Below are positions 1 to 9,864 of a stretch of 29,047 nucleotides of DNA, one piece after another. The notes under the pieces were generated by a model. It was given only the letters and a program-made list of their open reading frames with translations. It was not told the DNA's origin and made no database searches. Numbering within the stretch: position 1 is the stretch's first letter; every line of letters begins with the position of its first letter. The stretch comes from Chara braunii (taxonomy: Eukaryota > Streptophyta > Charophyceae > Charales > Characeae). The translations under genes and the position numbers were made by a program. Location: positions 1,947,181 to 1,976,227 of the forward strand of contig BFEA01000002.1 of NCBI GenBank assembly GCA_003427395.1. Reading direction: 5' to 3'.

Positions 1-47
<47 letters not shown>
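1..47. repeat. (AG)n microsatellite at contig start
   Basis: A pure AG dinucleotide run forms the first 47 bases. The contig also ends in the complementary (CT)n, so both ends probably mark where assembly stopped in simple repeats. Confidence 0.95.
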
Positions 48-52
<5 letters not shown>

Positions 53-273
53 AGCATGCAGCATGTCAGTGGCGGGGAGCACTAGGGCAGGCCAGCGACC
101 TCTTAAAAAAAAAGTAGTAATTTTGTTGGAATACAAGAGTTTTTTCTTTTCGAAATCCGAATAGAAAGGGTACACATTGTTTCGAATACAACGTGTACGT
201 TTTCTACTCGAGGAAATCTGCTATTTGAGAAATTTGAGAAAAGTGCACCCACACTGTTTCAATTTTCGAAAAA

Positions 274-347
274 GGCTCAAGGACCGCAGCCTCCTCGACC
301 GCCTACGGGCGGCTCAAGGACCGCAGCCTCCTCGACCGCCTACGGGC
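274..347. repeat. 37-bp tandem duplication
   Basis: A 37-bp unit starting GGCTCAAGGACCGCAGCC occurs twice head to tail (274-310 and 311-347), almost identical. No gene is evident around it. Confidence 0.85.
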
Positions 348-429
348 AGCTACTGGTCCTACACGGTCCTGGCCCTTGCAAGGCCCCAAAACCTCAAAAT
401 GCCCACCCTCCCGACGACCACAGACGTTG

Positions 430-612
430 AAATTTGATTGACGTTGAAATGTCTCGGGGGGGGAAAACGCAAAAACGCAACCCTGACGGGCTGCGAATTG
501 AAAATGTCTCAGGGGGGGAAAACGCACCCCGGGCATAAAATACACCCCTGACGGGCTGCGAACTCAGTTGTAATAACGCGACCCTACGGGCTGCGAATCA
601 ACGGGCTGCGAA
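430..612. repeat. Degenerate array with recurring ACGGGCTGCGAA
   Basis: The 12-mer ACGGGCTGCGAA recurs at 486, 551, 586 and 601. Blocks containing a G-run followed by AAAACGCA precede the first two copies. It reads as a decayed tandem array whose unit is about 65 bp and then shortens. No coding signal was seen. Confidence 0.7.
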
Positions 613-1426
613 AACTGGGGTTCCCGTGGGCTTTCCGTGCCTTTCACCAGGATCCACACCGTCGGGCACGACAAACCTCGATCTCTCCGCGTGGCCTACG
701 GTAGGCGCAGCCGACTTGAATGCGGGTGCAGCCTACAGGCTTCGTTCTTGTGACCTGCGGGCGGAGTACGGAGCCGGCATCCGGCCGCCCTACGAAATCA
801 GAAAAGACGCTGACGGAGAAGAACAGGACGAACTGGCTTTCCTTTTTTTTTCTTACAAAAGCATCAACTTCGCGGACGAACTGGCTTGCCAATCATCCTA
901 TTAGATTAAGACGTACGTCAAAGAAAAAGGAAGGATCTCAAGGTACGTGGTGGTCCCTGCCGTCCGAATACAGATTTAAGCCTACCCGAGCGTTGCTTTT
1001 CTGGTGCATTCATGTATCTGCCCTACCTGTGCAGCCCAGCGAGGCGGCAAAATCCGGAAGGGTCGCTCGCCCCGCCCACCTCCCCTCCTCCAAGCCACGC
1101 GGCGCCGTGTCCACGTCGCCGTCCCAACTTCCCACGCGCACGCGCACGTTACTTCGTGAGAAAGCGGGCGTGGCACTGGGTCATCGAAATTTCGATTCTA
1201 TTCTGTTCGGTGAATTCTCTGAATTCCGAACACAGGAGGGAAAAAGTCAGTCTTGGCCTGGAGGGTCGACCCTGAAACGTAGCGGCTCTTACTTCTCCCG
1301 CTTCCCGCGCTCCGCGCGCGCGCCTCCCTCGACGTCCGCGCAGTTGGAGTTGGAGGTGCTCTCGAAACCCCGAGAGAATCAAGAACATCCGCGCCCACGC
1401 ACAGGAATATAACGAAAAGAATTGGG
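613..1426. other. GC-rich region without a convincing gene
   Basis: This stretch is open in several frames on both strands at once, which is what GC-rich DNA with few stop codons does. I recognise no domain and no splice structure. GC-box-like sequences (CCCCGCCCACC near 1069, GGGCGTGGC near 1166) and many CpGs suggest it may belong to a promoter region. Confidence 0.4.
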
Positions 1427-1436
1427 AATATATACC
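1427..1436 (+). promoter_or_regulatory. Possible TATA box of an unassigned + strand transcript
   Basis: AATATATACC lies just downstream of CpG-rich DNA with GC-box-like motifs and upstream of a pyrimidine-rich stretch with repeated CCAGT. A bZIP-type TACGTCA motif follows near 1490. No confident coding exon follows, so this could be a distal promoter for the bHLH gene or may be fortuitous. Confidence 0.25.
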
Positions 1437-1634
1437 TTCTCCCGCTCCTGCCAGTTCAATCCAGTCCAGTTGGTCCAGTCCAGGCACGTTACGTCACGAC
1501 CTCGGCCTACCGCCAAGCCTTCCCAAGTGACCGCCGAGTCGAGGGTAACCACGAAGCCCAGGCGGAAGTGACTGACTGCACACGCTCTGCTGCTCGTGCA
1601 GAGCCTCGTCCAGATCCATAAGGTCCAAAAAACG

Positions 1635-1985
1635 ATGGTCTACGCCCAGGGCGAGCCACGAAATCTGTCGTTTTCGTCTTGTCAAGTGGCGAACTCGCAC
1701 GAGCACGAGCACAAGCACAAGCACAAGCACAAGCGGCCTCCTATCGCAAGCCTCTGTGACACAGCACGTGTTCCGTCTTCGTATGTGGCACATCATATCC
1801 AGAACGTAGAGGAACGGAAAGCCGAGTGGACTCTTGAGGTCACCGAGGGGCACTCACTGCCTAGCCCAGCAGTACACCGTGGATTTACTGCCGTAGTGAG
1901 TGACGAGCCCACAGTAGAGAGAGAGAGAGAGAGAGGGACTGTTCTTGTTGTGTGCGTTTATTTGTTGTGCAAGACTAGAAGATGA
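1635..1985 (+). other. Weak ORF (about 116 aa) with a His-Glu/His-Lys repeat
   Basis: An ATG at 1635 opens a frame to 1985. It runs through a hexamer minisatellite (GCACGA/GCACAA, about 1697-1734) read as HEHEHKHKHK and ends in a (GA)n tract read as ERERER. No domain is recognised. Repeats supply much of its length, so it is probably leader or intergenic sequence. Confidence 0.12.
1914..1935. repeat. (GA)n microsatellite
   Basis: An uninterrupted GA run of about 22 bases. Confidence 0.9.
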
Positions 1986-2081
1986 GACATACCGTGAACA
2001 TTGGATTGAGGAGTAGAGTCAGCAGGTTCAGTTGTTGAATGCACTCGAGCTTTTCGCCGGTTGCCTCAGTCGCCCATCTTC

Positions 2082-2460
2082 GTTGGGTCATTGCGCGCAA
2101 GAAGAGAAGAGTGCTTGCTCTTTCTATCTCGCTTTTTGGTAGACATCACCACCACCACCACCACCACCATCTCTACATCTCCGTCGTCGATATTTTTCCC
2201 TACCACGCTTGGTAGAATGGTCGTTCCCTCGTTACAGTTGGGTCAATGCGCGCAAGACGAGAAGCGTGCTTGCTCGCTCTAGCTTTCGCTTTTTGGTAGA
2301 CACCACCACCACCACCCCCAACACCACCACTACCACCACCACCACCACCACCACCCCCAACACCACCACTACCACCACCACCACCACCACCACCACCACC
2401 ATCTCTACATCTCTGCCGTCGATTTCTTTCTTCCACTACGCTTGGGAGAATACTCGCTCA
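2082..2460. repeat. Tandem segmental duplication with expanded (ACC)n
   Basis: The first block (2082-2236) starts GTTGGGTCATTGCGCGCAAG and contains (ACC)n at about 2148-2168, then ATCTCTACATCTCC. A second block from 2237 repeats the same order: GTTGGGTCAATGCGCGCAAG, CTTTTTGGTAGACA, (ACC)n at about 2299-2401, ATCTCTACATCTC. The (ACC)n tract is much longer in the second copy. Non-coding as far as I can tell. Confidence 0.85.
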
Positions 2461-3924
2461 CTCGTCCCGCTTCATCAGCTTTTCGCGGTAATGTTGTAAG
2501 AGCCGAGCTCAGTTGTTTATAGTCGAAACGATCTCTTCGCCAATCCTCTTTTTCTCCTTCGTCCAAAACTCCATTGTTTCTTCTGTCTGCCTCCTCATCT
2601 GCAAAACCCAGAGTCAGCAGTTGGCGGATGCCATCTTCACGCACGCTGTTTCTTGTCGTCGCCATCGCTTCACTCATTTTTTGGTAACCCCGTGGAGAGA
2701 TCGCCGGCCGACCGATACTGGCAGTGGGGGTCACGTTTGCCCGTGAAACACTCAAAACTGTGTATTCTCCGCGATATCAGAGTGGAAACGGGTCCGGTCC
2801 AGGCGGCTCGGCTCAGCTCAGTGTGTGCGGTGGCATTCAGCCACGTGTCGTGCCGTGGGTTGTAGCGCCATCAGTGATCTCTTGATTGGTCGTTTCTCCA
2901 TCTGCGTGCGTGGCTATTGCGCACTGAACAGGCAGAAGGCCACGTGCTCTACCCCCAACAGGAGATCGTTCGGATACGTCGCCTGGCTGTGCTGGTACTT
3001 GCCCATCACTTGTGCCCGCCCTGTCTTCTCTCGGTCTGGCGATTCGGTCGTCAAGTGATTGCGAGGAGAGGGAGGGAGGACGATTGCCTACTCTATCGGT
3101 AGGGAAGTACGTGGTGGGGTGGCCGGTAGGAAGGTGCGTGGTGGGGTGTTGCCAGCCACGCTTGGCGCGCAATAGCTAGCTTGCTAGCTAGCTATAGCTA
3201 ATCTGCTCTTGGAGGTGGCTGACTAATGGGGACTTGTGTTTTCCCTGCATAGCCTGGCAGTGTGCGGAATCGCTCGACGAGCTCCCGATGAATCATCATC
3301 AAGTATTACATCTCACCTACAGAGAATGCCGTGTGTGGCATTTGCTGCCCTGTTTTCTGGGTGGTAATTGACTTGGCCGTCGGCCGTAAGACACTTTGTC
3401 ATCACCTGCCTGCCTCCTCTTTTCCTCCTCTGCTTTTGCTGTCTTCTTCTCTATTCCGAAAGCATTCTTCGCTCTTCTCCTCCTTAACCATAGTGGAGGC
3501 TTTTGCATTCTCTTTTCGATCGTCTTCTATCATCAAAGCACTCCCTTTCACCTCCTGAGCCACGGCTCACCTCGGGATCATCATCATCATCACGTTTTCC
3601 TCCTGATGAAAGCAATCAGGACGCGAAAGAGAGGGAGCCAGCGCCGCAAAGGGGCGAAACGCCGTGACACTGATAACCATGAATTTACGATTGTCGTGGA
3701 ATCTGATGTTTCAATGAGGAAGACTGCACACTCATCGGGAGAATAGCGCTGCATGGTTGTGCACTCGCATAATGTAGCGGTCCAGAGCCATCGGCACAGG
3801 GGAAGGTGCGCGTGCACACAAGACGTCGAAAAGGTTCTGCAGGCGCGCGACTGTGCGCGCGAGCGCGCGGATGTCTAGGAAGCAATACTGAGGGACGAAG
3901 ATCGATCCACACAGGGGGTGCATA
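2461..3924. other. Non-coding region upstream of the bHLH gene
   Basis: No recognisable protein. It contains two CACGTG G-boxes (2842-2847 and 2941-2946), a 27-bp tandem pair (3098-3124 and 3125-3153, core CGTGGTGGGGTG), a run of overlapping TAGCTAGC palindromes at about 3172-3200, and a (CAT)n stretch near 3579-3591. Since it lies upstream of the bHLH start it may include promoter elements. Confidence 0.5.
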
Positions 3925-4042
<118 letters not shown>

Positions 4043-4311
4043 GGATTTGGGGGAAGAACCAACAACAGCATCTGCGGGAGAAGAAGAACGATTGAGTGAA
4101 GTGTTGTTTTCTGCGCAACGACGTGGTGGGGGAGTATGGGCGTGTAATTGATGTGCTGGCTGATGGTCACAGGAGCGTAAGTTATTTGATTCATTTGCAC
4201 AGCGGCAATTGTCATGCCACATCACGGCCTATGCATGGTCATTCTTCGATCATCAGTGATAACTATCGTACTCCTTCAATTGCCAGGACAGTAGTTGTCC
4301 AGCCAGTTGGG

Positions 4312-4319
4312 TATTTATA
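4312..4319 (+). promoter_or_regulatory. TATA-like box of the bHLH gene
   Basis: TATTTATA (in GGGTATTTATACACC) lies 106 bp upstream of the first ATG of the bHLH frame. Transcription from about 4345 would give a leader of roughly 80 nt that includes a (GA)n run at about 4355-4375, as is common in plant 5' leaders. Inferred from spacing and motif only. Confidence 0.45.
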
Positions 4320-4424
4320 CACCATCTCGCAAGCACGGATATACACAGCAACACAGAGAGAGAGAGAGAGAGAGAAGGTTTGGACGACAAAATCGAAGCA
4401 AAGACGGGGAAGAAGTGGAAGAAA

Positions 4425-4687
4425 ATGCAGCCGGTGGGGCCGACGCGAACGATAGCACTGGCGCCGATGTTGCCAGAGATGGGCGCACCATTGGCGGCTG
4501 CGCCTCCCGGGTACGCTTATTGTACTCCGATAGCGCAATACTACCAGCCGGGATTACAGTACCCTGCCGCCTCTACGGCGGCTGGAAATGGAAGGGCGTC
4601 AAATACAGCGGCTGGGACGAGGAGCGGTGTTTGCGCTTCGCGTCACATGGCAGCGGAACAACGACGACGAGCTCGTATAAATGAGAG
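4425..4687 (+). CDS. bHLH gene exon 1 (N-terminus and basic region)
   Basis: Codes for 87 residues plus two bases of codon 88. It is Ala/Pro/Tyr-rich at first and then gives the basic region and start of helix 1. It ends INE-AG, followed by a GTATTC donor. Reading on past the donor enters a long (CT)n translated as SLSLSL, which supports termination of the exon here. Confidence 0.8.
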
Positions 4688-4746
4688 GTATTCCCCCGGC
4701 GCGTTTCCTTCTATCTCTTACGTGTCCCTCTCTCTCGTCCTTTTCA

Positions 4747-4786
<40 letters not shown>

Positions 4787-4934
4787 CTCTCTCTCTCTCA
4801 CTTTCTCTTCTATTCCTCTCTATCTCGTCCCTTCTGCCTCAGCCTTTCCCTTATTGTAGCCTGTTCCTCCTCGCCTTCTTCTCCTTCACTCTCTTTCCCC
4901 CTCCCTGCGAACACTCCTCTCCCCTCTCTTTCCC

Positions 4935-5011
<77 letters not shown>

Positions 5012-5903
5012 TATCCCTCTTGTGTGTCATTCTGAATCTTTTTTCTTTCCCTCTTTGGCCGCTTATTAAGTGAATGTCGCGCCGCGGTGTTGCTGCTGAC
5101 CTGGACACTCCAGTTGTCAGCTGATTGACCGCCATTGATGGTTTAGTGGACATGTAGCTCAAGAGATGAATTCTTGTGGCCTCGTTTTTTGTCAAATCTG
5201 TGCCGTCAGGTGTCCAGTAGACTTAAGCTCGATGCTGGGGAGGTGGGGGGGGTAGGCAATGGTTATTATCTGTGTGCGTCATCGAGAAATGCGCGCCGTT
5301 CGTTTTGGCCATTTTGCCGTTCTGGTGTAGCGGTCGCTTGAAGGCGCATATAGGCTGGAGCACACGCGGACACACACGCGGACACACACGCGGACACACG
5401 CGCACACATGCGCATGTGCTTGCGCCGCTTCCGACGTAACCTGCTTTGGCGGTGAATACGACATAGCGATTAGATTTCATCCCGCACGGATCGTCGGCGT
5501 GTTGATTCGTTGCTTTCTTTCTCGTCTGTCTCCATCGATTGATGATTTGCTGATTGGTTGCCAGCGTTTGATTGACTCGTTGATTGGTTATATGCCGCGG
5601 TGATTTTTTCCTGTCTCATCGCCGTCTGTGTTGAGCTGTGGTTGGAGACGTTGGTTATGTTTCTTCGGTTGTGTTAACCGAGCTGTTTCTTCTCGTGTGT
5701 TTGTTCGCGAGCGGCCCGCATCGTGTACAGATATTCATCGTGTTCTCTCTACTGCGTGCTTCTTTTAACCCCTCTTTTCTGTTGAAGGACGATATCTTTA
5801 GATCTCTTTGTCCGTATGTCTCTTACCTCTTCGCTCATCCGCATGATCTTTTACCTCTTCCCGTTATTCTCTTTTTTGTTCCGGTTTGCTCCTCCCTTTA
5901 CTT

Positions 5904-5965
<62 letters not shown>

Positions 5966-8900
5966 CCTCTGAACCTTATCTTCGCTCCTGAGTGAGAATT
6001 GAGGATGCTAAAGCTCTGTCTTGCTTCTGACTATGCTACCTCCAATGGTTGAGCCGCCCTCTTGTCTGGCGTAACGGGCGAACGAGTAGTTTCCTAATCT
6101 GGAAAGGAGGCGTGACGAGGGCGGGAGGGGAAAAAGAAATGCTGCCATCATCTTTTGCTTCTGTAGGGGGTGGGACCGAATAAGACAAGACTTGCCCATT
6201 TCGGGCAACTCTTTTACCGAATAGAGAACTCTTTTCCAGAGTTCGCTCTGCAAGGGGGGATGCTGAAATTAGGGGTGCCGCACAAGCAATGTCCATCGCT
6301 CTACCCTCATGCCGTCATATACTATAATACTAATGAAACTTTTTTTTTTTTCTGTTTTTTTTTTAATGAAACTTGTTTTGGTAGCCTAAGGACGCGAACG
6401 CAAGAAGTGTGATGAGAAGCGTGATGCAATATTATGGAAGCAGGCTGGTTTGTTTATAGCACCAATGTGGATGCGATGGTGTAGGTGGCGGCGGACCCTT
6501 GTGACAGCGATAATGATGTCTCGCGCCATTACATGACAGTCTTACGTGTTCTTGGACCAGATGCATTCGGACTGGTCCAACATTTTGAATGCGGCGGGAC
6601 CATCACCACCTCCAGATAAATGTAGATTGAACGTTGTGCAATGGAGAGCTTGGCCGAACGGATGAATTAAGCCGATGGGGACGCCTTCTTGCAATCTATT
6701 GTGTCGGATCTATCCTACGTATATACGTCATGTACCTGATCAGGGGATCGAGCCTTCCCCCGATCGACACGTAAAGCGTATTGCCACGTCATGGCGGGCA
6801 GTTTGAAGTTCAGAAATGAGGAAAAAGGGTGTGGAGAAGGCGAGCAGTCGGTGCTAATCAAAACGTAGGTAATCAGGGAAGATCGATCTTGTTGATATCC
6901 CCCACTACTATGTTTAAAGTTCGCTTACAGTAATAACGGGATTCAGGGAAGATAGATCTTGTTGTGTTAATAGGGCCCCCACTAAGTTTGAACCCACTGA
7001 GTTTGTAGTTCGATTAATAACGAACGGGATTCTCGCTCTGCCAATCTCTTCGTTGTGCACCACGAAGAGAAGAATCCAAGAATAGAACAATCGATATGTC
7101 TGCTCTTGGGAAGTGACAAGAGAGACGGTGGAATGGGTGGGTGGGGGGTGGGGCGAGGCGGCGCGGTTGACAGGGGACGGGGCGTCCTTCTGCCGGGGGG
7201 GGGGGAAGGGGGGNGGTGAATGGGGGAAGGAGGCGGGGGTGGTGGCGCGTAGTAAACCAATCGCTTTTTCTGTAGAGTACAGCAAACTCGCATTTCCTCT
7301 TCCTCCTCTCTCATGTTTCCGACTAGCCGGAATGCAATTTTGTTGACGTCATCACCCAAGTAATTAGGGGCTGAGGGGACTGAAAAAGTTCACAACATCG
7401 CATGGTTGTCATTAGGATAGCCATCGCATCAGAGGGTTGGTGGATGGGATTGGGGTGGGGGGGGGGGGCAGAGGAGGGTCGGTTTCTGAAGCCTCCTGGT
7501 TGTCTCCTTTTGCTCTGCGGTGGCCTTCGACCGCACGGTTTTATCGCCTGCTATGTTCGAGGCTGGCCGAGATTCGACTACAGTGGCACACAGTTTTTTT
7601 TTTTGTTTTTTTGTTTTTTTCCCCACTAGCACGGATCAGAAGATAGTGAAAGTAGATGACGAAGATCGAAGGTGAAAAAGATGAAAGAAAAAATCGAATG
7701 TGAAAATTCCTGTCAGAGCAATCTTGACCAGAGAAAGTGTGGGTGGGGGGGAGCAAGAGGAGGAGAAAGGAGAGGGGCCCCCCTCCAGCCCCATGCATGT
7801 GCGAGAAAAATGGGTGGGAAGTGAGGAGGGAAAGAGACGGCGCGGTGTGTGGGTGAATGAATGAATGAAATAGCTGCGCGGGAACATACGCGTCTGACGA
7901 GTCGTTGGCTGGCAGGCAGCAGTTCTGTTATTGCCGCCACGAGCATCGGCAACGGGAGGAACAGTAAAAGGAGGAGAGTGAGAAGGTAAACGCTCTCCCG
8001 CCTCTCTGATTTCCTCAGCCAGCTACAGTCTTCCGCCGAATACAACGTACGGTCATTATAGCTGAATTTGGGGTATCTTTCAGTCTAAATTCAGCTATAA
8101 TGACCGTACGTTGTACTCGGGGGAAGACTGTAGGGGTTGAACAGTTGTGTTGATGCTCTGGTGGCCTGGTGGGGCAATATAGTTCTGTGTTTGATCTCAT
8201 TGCGAGCCCAACTTTTTGCCGATTGGCAGACGGCGGTCGTTGCGCCGAGGATGACGATGATGACGTGGCGATTGACACGGTGTAGATGACGTGGCAAGTG
8301 ACACGATTAAGATGATGTAATGAATGACACGGTGATCTGTTTCTCCGTCAGTGTATCCTTCTTTTGTCCGTTCCGTTGCAGATAACATGATCTGCTCGCG
8401 GAATCTCGCTTCTTTTGGAAACCACGAGATCTTTACTTTGTCGTGTTCTATGATCTTGCCTCTATCAGCTTGCGAAGCATTAAAAAAAAAAAAAAAAAAA
8501 AAGGTTCTGCGAAGCATTGACAAAAACTATGCCGCGATCCTTTCGCGATGTCTGCCAATCTATGAAACGGTCACTATTGCTGCTTAGATAAGCGTTCTTC
8601 GAATGCAGCGCGTACCTCCCTCTTCCTCCTTTCTGCCCCTTTTGTCAAGGCAAACCGAAGGAATGAAGCTCACGAACGAGGGTTAAGACGCAGGAAAGCG
8701 ATCACGTCCCATGAATCTGTTCAACTTCTCGTCCTTTCCTCGTCCCCATACATAAATTCGTTGAGGCGCAGAAAGACCTTCCTCGTTCTTTCGTGTTGCC
8801 TCGGGGCTTTTCATCGTCACCCTCCCTCCTCCGCCTTAGTATCAGCACCCTCCCTCCTCCTGCTTAGTATCAGCACCCTCCCTCCTCCTCCTTAGTATCA

Positions 8901-9275
8901 GCACCCTCCCTCCTCCTCACTACAGTAGTGTCAGCACCCTCCCTCCGCCTCCTTAGTATCAGCACCCTCCTCTTCCTCCTCCATAGTGTCAGCTTTCTTG
9001 GATCTCCATGGCCGCCTGCCGTCCGCATAGGTGGGACGAGGGGAGCAAATATCCACCGATGTGCATCCGCCGCATACAGTAATTTGAGAAAAGGGCACAT
9101 AAAGAGTAGGTGGCACATGCATGGGCAGGGCTACTGAATATGGCACCCTCGACTTCAGGCGCGTACGTCGCCCAAAATTTTCGCTTCGCTCGCAAACATG
9201 GCAGCCTGCTGTGTATTTCAGGAAACAGTCGTATCTCTGTCTGTCAGCTCATTCTGTGTGTGCGTGCGTGCGTGC

Positions 9276-9318
<43 letters not shown>

Positions 9319-9830
9319 GAACTCCAGAAAAAAAAGCATGACTATGCCAGACTGTTTCCTCATACTTTCACCGGCGCATCAGAGAGAGAGAGAGAGAGGT
9401 GGACGAGGGAGAAATTAGATATGAGCGTGCGATCGGCATTGGGTTTGTAGAAGTGAGATGGGTAACTGGCCCAAGCCACAGATGAAGGGATGGTTAAGAA
9501 TTATTCATTTTTTTATCGAGAGTGGTGGTCACACGGGTGAAAACGTGTTCTTGGGGTTTTCTGTTCGGTTCTCGGCGATCACAATCCATATGGGCAGAGG
9601 ATGAAGACGATCTAGATGAGGATGCTAATGTCTTGCAGGCGCTGTGTTACATGCTTTGTTTCGATTAGAACGTTGGGAAGAAAAAAAACATCAGATTTTT
9701 TTTTTTTTTTTTTTTTTTTCTTTCTGTTTGTAATTGCCAGTATGGAAGGAGATTAATTTGGAAGCAAACTAGCGCGTTCATTGCTGACCCTTTGCCTTTT
9801 CGTGTTTGTGTGTGTGTTTGTGTGTGTGTG

Positions 9831-9864
<34 letters not shown>

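Noticed and set aside
720-1412. 230-residue + strand open frame
   Set aside because: GC-rich DNA is open in several frames on both strands here; Arg/Ser/Pro-rich composition, no domain, and no splice or start context.
2200-2436. Gly-rich minus-strand frame
   Set aside because: A translation of the expanded (ACC)n tract within a tandem duplication.
6640-6770. tRNA-like stretch (TTGGCCGAACGGAT, then GGGGATCGAGCC)
   Set aside because: It resembles Pol III A and B boxes, but they are about 95 bases apart and no anticodon or acceptor stem can be drawn.
8818-8992. Regular repeats considered as a CRISPR array
   Set aside because: The units are contiguous with no unique spacers, and the context is a eukaryotic intron.
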